Positions 46,035-55,222 are shown, counted from the stretch's first letter. The stretch: DNA of 64,000 nt from Aquitalea sp. LB_tupeE (GCF_013391415.1 NZ_JACAXB010000013.1:124001-188000), one strand, 5' to 3'. Numbers and translations: made by a program. The notes: generated from the sequence alone by a model not told the origin.

Positions 46035-47546
46035 TCAATGGCGTTCGATGGCAGGCGACTTGTCGCCATACATCTTGCGGTCGGCCACGTCCAGCAGCTC
46101 CTCGATCAGCATGCCGTCCTCCGGATAATAGGCGGTGCCTATGCTCACGCCCAGCAACACGGTATGGCCATCCACCTCGTAAGGCTGCTGGATGGCATGT
46201 TTGAGCCGTTCCACCACCCGGTCGGCCTCGCGGTTGGACTCGACATCCTCCATCAACAAGACAAACTCATCACCCCCCAGCCGGGCCACCGTGTCTTCAT
46301 TGCGCATGACCGCCAGAATGCGGGCGGCAATCAGCTGCAAGACCTTGTCGCCGACAGCATGTCCGTAGCGGTCGTTGACCGGTTTGAAGCGGTCCAGATC
46401 GAGAAACAGCACCGCCAGCCGTCTGTCGCTGCGCTTGAGGCGCAAGATGGCGTGCTGCAAACGGTCGTAGAACAGATTGCGGTTGGCCAGTCCGGTCAGG
46501 CGGTCGTGATTGGCCAGATGAAACAGGTGGTTCTCACGCCGTTGCTGCTTGGTGAGCTGACCGCAATAAAAGCGTAGCCCCACACCCAGCAATACCAGCA
46601 ATAACAAGGACTGCCACAGGATGACGCTGCGTTCGAAACCACTGAGCAGATACCAGCCCAGCTGCCAGTCCAGTTGCAGCAGCAAGGGCTGTGATTCGTT
46701 GCCGATGGCCCGCTCCAGCCGCAAACGTGGAAAGCCCAGGGTATCCAGCCAGCCATGCTGGCGGCCCGGCATGGTCAGATAGGGTTCCAGGTCCTGACTG
46801 GCAGGCCCGCGCGCGCGCAGGCTCAGGCTCAGCCCTTCGGGCAAGGCGGTGTTGGCCGGGCGCAGGTAGTCGGTACGCATGACCAGGGCGACAAAGCGGT
46901 CGGCTAGCTTGCCGTGCAGCAACACGTTGCTGGTATTGAGGGGCTGTATCAGCAAATGACCGCGATAGCCTTCCCGTAGCGTGAAAGCAGCTGACATCGC
47001 GGTGCGGCCAAAATGCTGGGCGTCCTGCAAAGCCTGACGGAAGCGGCCATCCACCGAGAGTTCGGTGCCCAGCAGCGGGCGTACGGTAGGGTTCATCGGC
47101 AAAATGGACACGACCGGGTAGTACTCGGCCTGAACCGGCAAGGTGCTCAGCGCGGCCTGCCCCTGGCCGGTATAGGCATGCAGGTGAAAATCACTGCCCA
47201 GGCTGGCCTGCATGGTCCGGTGCCAGGACGGCACATCCGGTGCCCGCACCCGTTCGATGCGCTCCAGCGAGACCAGTTGCGGATAACGTTCGGCCATTTG
47301 CTGGACAAACAGCAGCTCCTGCTCACCGGCATGCTGGGCATCGAGCATGCTGAAGGCGGCATAGCTGTCCAGAATGGTCTGGTTCACCAGCAACTTCTGG
47401 TTCAGTTGCTCGGACAGGCGCTCGCCCAGCATGTCGAACTCTTGTTCGGCACTGAGTACGGCACGACTGATGAAGGCCAGGGAAATGAGCAGGCTGAGCA
47501 AAAGCCACAGCAGCACGCATCCCAGCGTGGTCAGTTTTATCCGCAT
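46035..47546 (-). CDS. Membrane diguanylate cyclase, CHASE-GGDEF
   Basis: 503 residues: a membrane helix (5-30), a periplasmic CHASE-type sensor (about 35-285; ELLFVQQMAERYPQLVSLERIERV), a second helix (about 305-325), and a GGDEF domain (340-503). The active motif is GGDEF at 424-428, and the inhibitory I-site RNED lies five residues before it, so product feedback is expected. It makes cyclic di-GMP. The start is uncertain: ATG 47546 gives a normal anchor, but no ribosome binding site is visible, and a TTG at 47609 is in frame. Confidence 0.9.
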   Translation of the reverse strand: MRIKLTTLGCVLLWLLLSLLISLAFISRAVLSAEQEFDMLGERLSEQLNQKLLVNQTILDSYAAFSMLDAQHAGEQELLFVQQMAERYPQLVSLERIERVRAPDVPSWHRTMQASLGSDFHLHAYTGQGQAALSTLPVQAEYYPVVSILPMNPTVRPLLGTELSVDGRFRQALQDAQHFGRTAMSAAFTLREGYRGHLLIQPLNTSNVLLHGKLADRFVALVMRTDYLRPANTALPEGLSLSLRARGPASQDLEPYLTMPGRQHGWLDTLGFPRLRLERAIGNESQPLLLQLDWQLGWYLLSGFERSVILWQSLLLLVLLGVGLRFYCGQLTKQQRRENHLFHLANHDRLTGLANRNLFYDRLQHAILRLKRSDRRLAVLFLDLDRFKPVNDRYGHAVGDKVLQLIAARILAVMRNEDTVARLGGDEFVLLMEDVESNREADRVVERLKHAIQQPYEVDGHTVLLGVSIGTAYYPEDGMLIEELLDVADRKMYGDKSPAIERH

Positions 47547-47661
47547 GGACGAGGAAGGAGAAGGGAAAACCGGAATTCTATAGAAAGCGCTGTCGGCCGG
47601 TATGTGCAAAGCCGAACTCTGCCACCAACTAAGTAATTACACCTAGCTTTATTGGTCCTTA

Positions 47662-47690
47662 ATCTAAATACCGGGCTTTAGCTGTGTAAA
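47662..47690 (-). promoter_or_regulatory. Candidate sigma-70 promoter of the GGDEF gene
   Basis: On the minus strand TTTACA (47685-47690), 17 bp, TTAGAT (47662-47667). It lies about 120 bp before ATG 47546, in the 206-bp gap after the AlgR-like gene. Confidence 0.55.
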
Positions 47691-47752
47691 CCAATGCTGA
47701 CGAACCATGAAAAGTGGCTGATACCACGATTCCGGCAAGGGTCAATCTTTGC

Positions 47753-48493
47753 TCAGGACGCCCGGTCAGCCTGACGCAAACAGGCACGAATCATGGGGAG
47801 TTGACGCCGACTGATGGCCAGTGGCTGTGCAATATCCCGCAGTTGCACACCCCATTGCTCATCTTCTTCATTACCGACGCGCAACAGCGCCAGCAGTGCA
47901 TGACGCATCACCAGACAGTTGCGGTGAATGCGCAGCACGCTGTCGCCCAGCCGCTGCTCCAAGGCTACCAGTGTCTCGTCCAGCAGATATTCACCATCAG
48001 CCGTGACCAGACTGACGTATTTCTGCTCGGCTTTCAGATAGCGCACGGCGGACATGGGAATGTTCAACAGGCTGTCGCGATGGCGCACGGTGAAATGGGC
48101 TTCAATGGCAGGGTGTTGGCCACGTCGGGCAGCGGCCTTTTCCAGTGCCATACGCAAACGTTCCAGCCGCACCGGCTTGAGCAGGTAGTCGGCGGCATCC
48201 AGTTCGAAGGCATCCACCGCATACTGCTCGTGCGCGGTGGTAAAAACCAGCTGCGGCGGCAGCTGTTGTGTGCGTAGTTTGCGGGCCAATTCCACTCCGC
48301 TCATGCCGGGCATGGAGATATCCAGCAGCACCACATCCACCGTCTGCCGTTCCAGCCAGCGGGCGGCTGTGGCGGCATCCGGCAAGGCCGCTACCGCAGT
48401 AGCGCCGCACTGGGCCACCTGCCCCACCATGCGTTCGCGCGCCAGTGGTTCGTCATCCACCACCAGCACGCGCAGCGTGTTTACAGCACCCAT
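47753..48493 (-). CDS. AlgR-like LytTR response regulator
   Basis: 246 residues: a receiver (1-125; DDEPLARERM, phospho-acceptor Asp 58, Lys in LLKPVR) and a C-terminal LytTR DNA-binding domain (about 145-240; VRYLKAEQKYVSLVTADGEYLLDETL, RIHRNCLV and ISRRQ). The pattern is close to Pseudomonas AlgR, a regulator of alginate and twitching motility that works with the kinase AlgZ/FimS. No kinase lies here. It overlaps the end of the receiver-TPR gene by 13 bp, so translation is coupled. Confidence 0.88.
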   Translation of the reverse strand: MGAVNTLRVLVVDDEPLARERMVGQVAQCGATAVAALPDAATAARWLERQTVDVVLLDISMPGMSGVELARKLRTQQLPPQLVFTTAHEQYAVDAFELDAADYLLKPVRLERLRMALEKAAARRGQHPAIEAHFTVRHRDSLLNIPMSAVRYLKAEQKYVSLVTADGEYLLDETLVALEQRLGDSVLRIHRNCLVMRHALLALLRVGNEEDEQWGVQLRDIAQPLAISRRQLPMIRACLRQADRAS

Positions 48494-50193
48494 TGCGGTT
48501 TGCCCAGCTTTTCCACCAGTTGCCGCCAGGCCTTGAGGATTTTCTGGAACTTGTTGTTGGCCGGGGACAGGTCACGCACCTGGGTCAGCATGTCATAGGC
48601 ACGCCGCATATGGCTTTCGTGCCAGCCGTTGCCGTGTACGTAGGCCATGGTGGCATTGGCCAGATTGAGCATCACCTGCACATTGTGCGGCATTTCCTCG
48701 TGTGCCTTGACGAAGCGCTCGATGGCCTGCTCGAAACGACCGGCCTGGGCTTCGCGTACCGCCTGGTTGTTCAGCTCCAGTACCGACTGTACGTTTTCGG
48801 CGATCAGTTGCCGGCCGACATCGCCCAGTCCCACTTCTTCGAACAGGCTGCCAATGCTGGACAGCAGTTCTTCATTGTCGTGATTGTTGCGCACCAGATC
48901 GCGCATGGCGGCATTGCCACTGTCCTGCTTGCCCTGGGCAAAGCAGGCACGGGCAAATTCCATTTGCGCCTCGGCCGGCAGGTTACTGCCCAGCTTCTGG
49001 TAGGCGGTTTCGGCACTGGACAACAGGCTGCGGGCCTTTTCGTGATTACCCATGCGGTTCTGCAACTGGCTGTCGATGACATTGCACATCCACTCGCCGG
49101 TCTCGTTGTAGCGGTAATCACGCCGCAAATTACCCAGGGTGCGGGCCGCCGTGCCGGTTTCGCCACGCGCCATTTGCACCCGCGCCAGCATGGCGTAATG
49201 GGTGGGGTTGCGATGCCAGGTGTATTTGGCAATATTGAGGGTTTCTTCGCTGGCGGCCTCGGCGGTTTCCAGGTCTTTGTTCAGCAAGGCCACTTCGGCC
49301 AACTGTTTTTGCCGACGCAATACCACCGGAGATAGTGCGGTGGCTTTTTGCAGGGTGTCCTGCGCGCCGGGCAGGTCGTGATGGATGCGATGCAGCTTGG
49401 CAAGCCAGTCGTAGGCTTCCATCACTCGTTCATTGTCCGCCAGCACTTCTTCGAACAATAACTTGGCTTCGTCGTAGGCTTTCAGGCCGGTGAGCGATTT
49501 GGCCAGACCCAGCTTGGCCCAGGCCAGTGGCTTGAGTCGCAATACATCCATATACAGGGTGCGGGCGGTGTCATAGTCGCCAATCTTCTGCGCCAGGCTG
49601 CCCTTGAGCTTCATGAAGTCCAGCGTGAACTCGCCACGCTGGCTGATGCGTCGGCTACAGGCGTCAATGGCGGCCAGATATTCATGGCGCATGATGGCTT
49701 CGTCCACCACGCGAAAAGCTTCGCGGCGGCGCATGGCTTTTTCCAGACGCTGGCTGAGCACTTCGCCGGTGAAGGGTTTGAGCAGGTAGTCATCCGGTGC
49801 CAGTTCGGCCGCGGAGATGACGCGCTGCGCCCGTCGCTCGCCGGTGACAATCATGAACACGCAGGACTGCTTGATCAGATTGCGTTCCTTCACCTCTTCA
49901 AACAGGTAAAGGCCGTCGTAGCCATTGCCCAGATCATAATCGCACAGCACCACGTCAAACTCGAACTTGGCCATCTTGGCCAGTGCATCACTGGCCTTGC
50001 TGGCGTACTCGACCTTGTCGGCACCAAACGAGGCCAGGGTCATGGCCAGCGCACGTTGCATCTCGGGCAGGCTGTCGATAATGAGGAACAGCCGATTGCC
50101 GTACGGGTCCTCATAAGAACGGCGTGCCGTATCGGCACTGCTCTGCCCTGCTGTCAGGCTCTGGTAGGTGGTGGAGGGTAGTTTGTCACTCAT
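48481..50193 (-). CDS. Receiver-TPR protein
   Basis: 570 residues. The N-terminal receiver (about 34-150) has LCDYDLG (Asp 85) and LLKPF (Lys 139); the usual acidic pair is reduced to one Asp (IIDSLPEM), which may weaken Mg2+ binding. The rest is a long helical repeat region with TPR-like units (YDTARTLYMDVLRLKPLAWAKLGLAKSL, YDEAKLLFEEVLADN, AIERFVKAHEEMPHNVQVMLNLA). There is no DNA-binding or enzymatic output, so it probably signals by protein contact. It is upstream of and overlapping the AlgR-like gene. Confidence 0.85.
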   Translation of the reverse strand: MSDKLPSTTYQSLTAGQSSADTARRSYEDPYGNRLFLIIDSLPEMQRALAMTLASFGADKVEYASKASDALAKMAKFEFDVVLCDYDLGNGYDGLYLFEEVKERNLIKQSCVFMIVTGERRAQRVISAAELAPDDYLLKPFTGEVLSQRLEKAMRRREAFRVVDEAIMRHEYLAAIDACSRRISQRGEFTLDFMKLKGSLAQKIGDYDTARTLYMDVLRLKPLAWAKLGLAKSLTGLKAYDEAKLLFEEVLADNERVMEAYDWLAKLHRIHHDLPGAQDTLQKATALSPVVLRRQKQLAEVALLNKDLETAEAASEETLNIAKYTWHRNPTHYAMLARVQMARGETGTAARTLGNLRRDYRYNETGEWMCNVIDSQLQNRMGNHEKARSLLSSAETAYQKLGSNLPAEAQMEFARACFAQGKQDSGNAAMRDLVRNNHDNEELLSSIGSLFEEVGLGDVGRQLIAENVQSVLELNNQAVREAQAGRFEQAIERFVKAHEEMPHNVQVMLNLANATMAYVHGNGWHESHMRRAYDMLTQVRDLSPANNKFQKILKAWRQLVEKLGKPQWVL

Positions 50194-50227
50194 GGCGTCA
50201 TCATCTGCCAGCCTGGCTGAAATGTCA

Positions 50228-52378
50228 TTATTCGGCGGTCAGTTTGGCGTAGCGTAAATCCAGCCACTTCAGCCCGTGTTCAGCAAAATTGATCTGCAAG
50301 CGCACATCACTGCCACTCCCTTCGGCATTGATCACCACGCCGGAACCGAACTTGGCGTGACTGACCCCCTGGCCAATGCGAAAGCCCTGCAAGGAGACGC
50401 TGGCAGCCGGAGCCGCCGCCTCATCCAGCCAGGGCGCGCGGCGCGGGCTTGCTGGCGGCACAGGTTTTACTGTAGCAGACAGTACCCGCACCAGCTCAGC
50501 TGGAATTTCTTCCACGAAACGCGAACGAATGGGATAGCGGCTTTGGCCGTGCAACATGCGACTCTGCGCGCAGCTCAGGTACAAGCGTTTGCGCGCGCGG
50601 GTGACAGCCACATACATCAGGCGGCGCTCTTCCTCTAGACCCTTGCTGTCGTTCATGCTGTTTTCGTGCGGGAACAAGCCTTCTTCCAGACCGGAGACAA
50701 ACACGGCATCGAACTCCAGCCCCTTGGCCGCATGCACCGTCATCAATTGCAGGGCGTCCTCGCCGGCTTCGGCCTGATGTTCACCGGCCTCCAGGCTGGC
50801 CGCACTGAGGAATTCGACAATGGCCAGCTCCGGTTGGTCAGGGAAGAAACCGGCTGCGGCGCTGACCAGTTCGTCCAGGTTGGCCAGCCGCTCTTCGCCT
50901 TCTTTTTTGTCCTGCTCGTACATGGCGCGCAGGCCGGAGTGGTCGATGATCAGGCTGACCGTTTCCGCCAGCGTCATGTCGGTGCTCTTGTTGCGCAAGG
51001 CTTCGATCAGCAGCACAAACTCGCCCAGCTTGGCGGCGGTACGGCCACCCCCGGCGGCGCAGCAGGCCTGCCACAGGGTGACACCCTGCTCGCGGCTGAT
51101 GGCTTGCAGGTTTTCCACGGTGCGGGCACCAATCCCGCGCGCCGGAACATTGATGACACGCAGCAGGGCATTGTCGTCGTCCGGGTTGCTGACCAGGCGC
51201 AAATAGGCCAGCGCGTGCTTGACTTCCTGTCGCTCGAAAAAGCGTAGGCCGCCATAAATGCGGTAAGGCAGCTGGGCATTCACCAATACATGTTCCAGCA
51301 CCCGTGACTGGGCATTGGAGCGGTACAGGATGGCCATGTCCGACAGGTTCATGCCTTCGCGCTGCAGGTTCTTCACTTCATCGATGATGAACTGGGCTTC
51401 ATCGCCATCGGAATAGGCTTCGTACAGGCGAATCTGCTCGCCCTCGCCCGCGTCGGTCCACAGATTCTTGCCCAGGCGGCCATCGTTGCGTTCGATCAGG
51501 GCATTGGCGGCATTCAGGATGGTGCCCACCGAGCGGTAGTTCTGCTCCAGCCTTACAGGCTCGGCCACCTGGAAGTCGGTCAGCAAGGCGCGCATATTGC
51601 CAACCTCGGCACCACGGAAGGCGTAGATGGACTGGTCGTCATCCCCCACGGCAAACAGCACGTTGTGCTCGCCGGACAACAGCTTGAGCCAGGCGTATTG
51701 CAGGCGGTTGGTATCCTGAAACTCGTCCACCAGAATATGGCGGAAGCGGCCCTGATAATGGGCGCGCAAGGCGGCATTGGCCTGTAGCAATTCATAGCTG
51801 CGCAGCAGCAGTTCGGCAAAGTCCACCACGCCTTCGCGACGGCACTGCGCATCGTAGGCGGCATACAGCTCCACCAGCTTGGCCTCGTAGGGGTTCAAGG
51901 CCGGCGGCAGGCGGTCGGCACGCAGACCGGCTTCCTTGTTGCCGTTGATGAAGCTTTGCACGGCGCGCGGCGGATATTTTTCGTCCGACAGTTCCAGGCT
52001 TTTGAGCAGGCGCTTGATGGCAGCTTGCTGGTCGGCCGAGTCCAGAATCTGGAAGGCCTGCGGCAAACCGGCATCACGGTAATGGGCACGCAAGAAACGG
52101 TTGCACAGACCGTGGAAAGTACCAATCCACATGGTACGGACATTCACCGGCACCATGGCGCCCAGCCGGGTATGCATTTCCCGCGCCGCCTTGTTGGTAA
52201 AGGTGACCGCCAGAATGCCGGAGGGATTGACCTGACCGGTGGCAATCAGCCAGGCAATGCGGGTGGTCAGTACCCGTGTCTTGCCGCTGCCCGCCCCTGC
52301 CAGTACCAGCGCACTTTTGGCCGGCCAGGTGACGGCACGCAGCTGTTCATTATTCAATCCGGCTAAAAGCTCACTCAT
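50228..52378 (-). CDS. uvrD: DNA helicase II (UvrD/PcrA)
   Basis: 716 residues, SF1A helicase. Walker A GAGSGKT at 28-34, TFTNKAAREM, DEFQDTNRLQYAWL (Walker B), GDDDQSIYAFRGA, QNYRS, LMTVHAAKGLEF and VAVTRARKRLYL (motif VI) are all intact. The C-terminus carries a Tudor-like RNA polymerase-interacting region (GQGVSHAKFGSGVVINAEGSG). It acts in nucleotide-excision and mismatch repair. ATG at 52378 or 52387 can serve; the family usually starts MSELL-LNxEQ. Confidence 0.95.
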   Translation of the reverse strand: MSELLAGLNNEQLRAVTWPAKSALVLAGAGSGKTRVLTTRIAWLIATGQVNPSGILAVTFTNKAAREMHTRLGAMVPVNVRTMWIGTFHGLCNRFLRAHYRDAGLPQAFQILDSADQQAAIKRLLKSLELSDEKYPPRAVQSFINGNKEAGLRADRLPPALNPYEAKLVELYAAYDAQCRREGVVDFAELLLRSYELLQANAALRAHYQGRFRHILVDEFQDTNRLQYAWLKLLSGEHNVLFAVGDDDQSIYAFRGAEVGNMRALLTDFQVAEPVRLEQNYRSVGTILNAANALIERNDGRLGKNLWTDAGEGEQIRLYEAYSDGDEAQFIIDEVKNLQREGMNLSDMAILYRSNAQSRVLEHVLVNAQLPYRIYGGLRFFERQEVKHALAYLRLVSNPDDDNALLRVINVPARGIGARTVENLQAISREQGVTLWQACCAAGGGRTAAKLGEFVLLIEALRNKSTDMTLAETVSLIIDHSGLRAMYEQDKKEGEERLANLDELVSAAAGFFPDQPELAIVEFLSAASLEAGEHQAEAGEDALQLMTVHAAKGLEFDAVFVSGLEEGLFPHENSMNDSKGLEEERRLMYVAVTRARKRLYLSCAQSRMLHGQSRYPIRSRFVEEIPAELVRVLSATVKPVPPASPRRAPWLDEAAAPAASVSLQGFRIGQGVSHAKFGSGVVINAEGSGSDVRLQINFAEHGLKWLDLRYAKLTAE

Positions 52379-52504
52379 GACAGGCATTTCTTCAGGGCGT
52401 GGTTGATAGGGGGCATTTTACACCAGCTGACCGGCAAGCCGTGGACAGGCTTGCCTGACAGGCAGCGACAGGTTAATTTCTGTCAAACAACCGCCTCTCT
52501 CCTC

Positions 52505-53419
52505 ATGCGCTCACGCCTGCTTGTCGCGTTATTCCTCATGCTGCTCCCCCCTTCCTACGCGGCCGGGCTGACTGCCTATACCGAGGAATTACCGCCGCTG
52601 AATTATCTGCAAGGCCAGCAGGTGAGTGGCTTTGCCAGCGACTTGCTGACTGCCATGGCCAGCAAGGCCGGCCTGGCGCTCAGGCTGCAACTGCTGCCCT
52701 GGTCGCGCGCTTATGCCACGGTGCAAACCACGCCGGATACCATGTTGTTCAGTACCGTGCGCACGCCAGAGCGGGAAAACCAGTTCCGCTGGGTTGGCCC
52801 CATCGGCAAACGCCATATTTATCTGTACCGGCTGAGCAAGCGCGAGGACATCCGGCTCACCGATATCCGGCAGCTGGGACAATGGCGTATCGGTACCATT
52901 TTTGCCTCTGCCTCGCAAAAACAGTTGGAACAGCTGGGTTTGCGCCCGGGAATAGAGCAGGACAATGCGCCGGATGATGCCAGCAACCTGGCCAAGCTGA
53001 GCATGGGCCGTGTGGACATGGTGGCCATGCTGGACTGGGCCATGCACTGGCAACTGCGGCAATCCGGCATGCCGGACCAGCAGATTCGCCCGGTAGCGCT
53101 GCTGGATGGTCAGGCACAGTACTGGTTTGCCCTGAACTGGCAAACCCCGGATGCCACCATCAGGCAGCTGCAGAATGCCCTGGATGCGCTGGCAAGAAAC
53201 GGCGAGCTCAAACGGCTGCGCCAGAAGTACATCGGTACGGAAGACTTCCCTGGCGAACTGGCCGATTTCGGTGCGCAATTACGTCAGGATGGCCCGCTTT
53301 TGCTGAGGGACAGCGACAAGCCCTCCGCCCCTTGTCCCGAACCCGGCCTGGGCAGTGGCTGGCGCCACAGACACCGGGCCGGGCCGGAAGGCATTTGCCC
53401 GCTCAAACCAGGGTATTGA
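52505..53419 (+). CDS. Periplasmic solute-binding protein (SBP_bac_3 type)
   Basis: 304 residues: a signal peptide (MRSRLLVALFLMLLPPSYA) then a polar amino acid-type binding fold (TAYTEELPPLNYLQGQQVSGFASDLLTAMASKAG, RTPERENQFRWVGPIGKR and ALARNGELKRLRQKYIG). No ABC permease or ATPase lies beside it, so it may be an orphan binding protein, as in many Neisseriales genomes. The natural fold ends near residue 250. The last 50 residues are Pro/Arg-rich (RDSDKPSAPCPEP...) with no match and overlap the convergent 73-aa gene, so a frameshift or read-on is possible. Confidence 0.82.
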   Translation: MRSRLLVALFLMLLPPSYAAGLTAYTEELPPLNYLQGQQVSGFASDLLTAMASKAGLALRLQLLPWSRAYATVQTTPDTMLFSTVRTPERENQFRWVGPIGKRHIYLYRLSKREDIRLTDIRQLGQWRIGTIFASASQKQLEQLGLRPGIEQDNAPDDASNLAKLSMGRVDMVAMLDWAMHWQLRQSGMPDQQIRPVALLDGQAQYWFALNWQTPDATIRQLQNALDALARNGELKRLRQKYIGTEDFPGELADFGAQLRQDGPLLLRDSDKPSAPCPEPGLGSGWRHRHRAGPEGICPLKPGY

Positions 53420-53624
53420 TGGTGCGCCCCAGTGTGCTCAGGCCATCGCCCGCCGCGGTCAGGCCATGCGCGATGGCGCTGCCGGTACCGCTGGCACCAC
53501 TTGCCAGGCCACTTCCCGCCGCCCGCGCCACCGACTCCACGTCGTCTGCCACCTTCTTAGCACCCTGTTTCAGCACCTGGTAAGTCGTGGGTGTCTGATT
53601 GGTGATACCGCCGATTGTGCTCAT
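53403..53624 (-). CDS. Small Gly/Ala/Ser-rich protein of unknown function
   Basis: 73 residues (MSTIGGITNQTPTTYQVLKQ...) rich in Gly, Ala, Ser and Thr, with a helical amphipathic middle (KKVADDVESVARAAGSGLASG). It has no signal peptide. GGAGAG stands five bases before ATG 53624, which supports it as real. It overlaps the end of the solute-binding gene by 17 bp and is divergent from the FlgH-like gene. Confidence 0.6.
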   Translation of the reverse strand: MSTIGGITNQTPTTYQVLKQGAKKVADDVESVARAAGSGLASGASGTGSAIAHGLTAAGDGLSTLGRTINTLV

Positions 53625-53687
53625 CTTGCTCTCCCCATACCGTTAATTGGCTGTTATCCGCCATGACATGGTCAGTATCGCTGCCAT

Positions 53688-53697
53688 GTAAATTTAC
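53688..53697. promoter_or_regulatory. Palindrome in the AT-rich divergent region
   Basis: GTAAATTTAC is a perfect 10-bp palindrome between the 73-aa gene and the FlgH-like gene. The whole region 53640-53830 is markedly AT-rich against the window average. It could be a regulator site; I cannot identify promoter boxes with confidence. Confidence 0.35.
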
Positions 53698-53828
53698 GTT
53701 ATGCATGGTTAAGAGACAGAGCCAATTGCTTTACATCTTATTACCTTAATTTGGCAACGGTAACCCTAATTAACTTTCCATGCCAATAGAATTAATAAGG
53801 AGTAATCAAAGAGAAAGCGGGTGATATC

Positions 53829-54515
53829 GTGAAAAATCAGGCAATTAAAATAATGGCTGGTTTGCTTTTTTCTGGCGTCATCACCGGCTGTTCTTCTCCG
53901 CAAATGCTGGTGACTGCACCAGTACATATCCGCCCACAATTTACCCCGGTGGCATTAGAGGACAGCCCTGGCTCCATCTATCAGCCCAACAAAGCCATGT
54001 TGCTGTTTGAAGAGCCCATTGCCAGTCATGTTGGCGACGCGCTGAAAATCAATATTGCGGAAAACCTGACTTCCAGTAATAACGCTAATACCACCTCCAA
54101 CCGCACCTCCACCATTTCCGAATCCGGCCCGGGCGCCTTGTCATCCATGGGTGGCCTGCTGAAGGAAATCTTTGATTACAGCGGCAAGGCATCCGGCAGC
54201 AGCAGCCTCAAAGGCACCGGCCAGGTCAGCAACTCCAACCAGATCAGCGGCAGCCTGATGGTGTCGGTCACCGATGTACTGCCGAATGGTTATCTGGCGA
54301 TTGCCGGGGAAAAAGCGGTGGCAGCCAGTGGCAATACCACCGTGCTGCGCTTTTCCGGCATTGTGAACAAGCGTGACATCAAGGTGGGCAATGTGGTGTC
54401 TTCCAGTGATGTGGGCGATGCCCGCATCGAGCAGATCGTCAACGGTATCGCCAGCGAAGTGGCTTCGCGCACCGATGCCCAGCGCTTCTTCGCCGGGCTG
54501 ATCAATTTCTGGTAG
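53829..54515 (+). CDS. FlgH-like lipoprotein (orphan L-ring homologue)
   Basis: 228 residues. Lipobox ITGC with Cys 21. The FlgH core is recognisable: GSIYQPNKAMLLFEEPIASHVGDALKINIAENLTSS (canonical: S-F....LFED.....GD.LTI.L.E), GTGQVSNSNQISGSLMVSVTDVLPNGYLAIAGEKAV and LRFSGIVNKRDI. The normal ending (GNG.I.EAQ..GWLQRFF) is replaced by IVNGIASEVASRTDAQRFF. No flagellar gene lies nearby, so it is not the housekeeping flgH. The start is GTG 53829 with no good ribosome binding site; ATG 53853 would leave too short a signal. The 5' part is AT-rich. Confidence 0.78.
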   Translation: MKNQAIKIMAGLLFSGVITGCSSPQMLVTAPVHIRPQFTPVALEDSPGSIYQPNKAMLLFEEPIASHVGDALKINIAENLTSSNNANTTSNRTSTISESGPGALSSMGGLLKEIFDYSGKASGSSSLKGTGQVSNSNQISGSLMVSVTDVLPNGYLAIAGEKAVAASGNTTVLRFSGIVNKRDIKVGNVVSSSDVGDARIEQIVNGIASEVASRTDAQRFFAGLINFW

Positions 54516-55137
54516 TTGTTGCGCCGGCCCGCTTGCTGACATCCTGTTCAAAGCGAGCCGCGCCATTGGCACCATCACCGCTGCCCTGCCACTGAGCCAT
54601 GTTTTCGCTGGAGAACATCTTGTTCAGCAAGGGCGACAGCTTCCTGCCGGTCGAACTCCACTTGTCATAGGCCATGCCGTCCAGCCGGTAAGCGGCATTG
54701 GCCAGCACCTTGCCATTCTTTTTCAGCAGCAGGTTGATGTCGGTGATATAGGGCCGCAAATCATCGCTGAACATGGGTGAACCCCATTGCGTGAGCACGG
54801 TGTAATACAGCATGGCTTCACAATCGGACGGTGCATTGCCTGGCGCATAAATGCGGCTTTCCATTTCCCGGTCGCGCAATTGCTTTTGCAATTCGGGAAT
54901 GAAATCCGTCACGATCACATTGGCATTCAATTCGATACAGATATTGCGCAACTCGTCATGCGGATGCGCCATGCCATTGGTGCTGGTATTGGGTGCCATA
55001 TTGGCAATCGATGTGACAGCGGTACTCGCCAATTGCACACCAGCCACCAGCGGTGAGGTAATCAGGCTGCAGGCACTTAAAGAAAGGGCCGCAGGTGCAA
55101 TAAGACAGCGCCACAGAACATTCACCTTGAAACTCAC
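54502..55137 (-). CDS. Sbal_3080-like lipoprotein
   Basis: 211 residues with a lipoprotein signal (lipobox LSAC, Cys 23). The mature part has ICIELNANVIVTDFIPELQKQLRD, CEAMLYYTVLTQWG and YITDINLLLKKNGKVLANAAYRLDG, which fits the Sbal_3080 lipoprotein family as I remember it. Function unknown. The start may be GTG 55137 or GTG 55125, the latter with GGTGAG seven bases ahead. It is convergent with the FlgH-like gene and overlaps its end by 14 bp. Confidence 0.65.
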   Translation of the reverse strand: MSFKVNVLWRCLIAPAALSLSACSLITSPLVAGVQLASTAVTSIANMAPNTSTNGMAHPHDELRNICIELNANVIVTDFIPELQKQLRDREMESRIYAPGNAPSDCEAMLYYTVLTQWGSPMFSDDLRPYITDINLLLKKNGKVLANAAYRLDGMAYDKWSSTGRKLSPLLNKMFSSENMAQWQGSGDGANGAARFEQDVSKRAGATTTRN

Positions 55138-55168
55138 CGGACAATCAAAACAGAGCCACCCTAGCAGT

Positions 55169-55195
55169 AAAAAAAAATGCCCCGAAGGGCATTTA
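55169..55195 (-). terminator. Intrinsic terminator after the 2OG-Fe oxygenase gene
   Basis: On the minus strand: AAATGCCC-ttcg-GGGCATTT then TTTTTT. Confidence 0.88.
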
Positions 55196-55222
55196 CAGTC
55201 ATTTACACCAAATTGACCGGTC

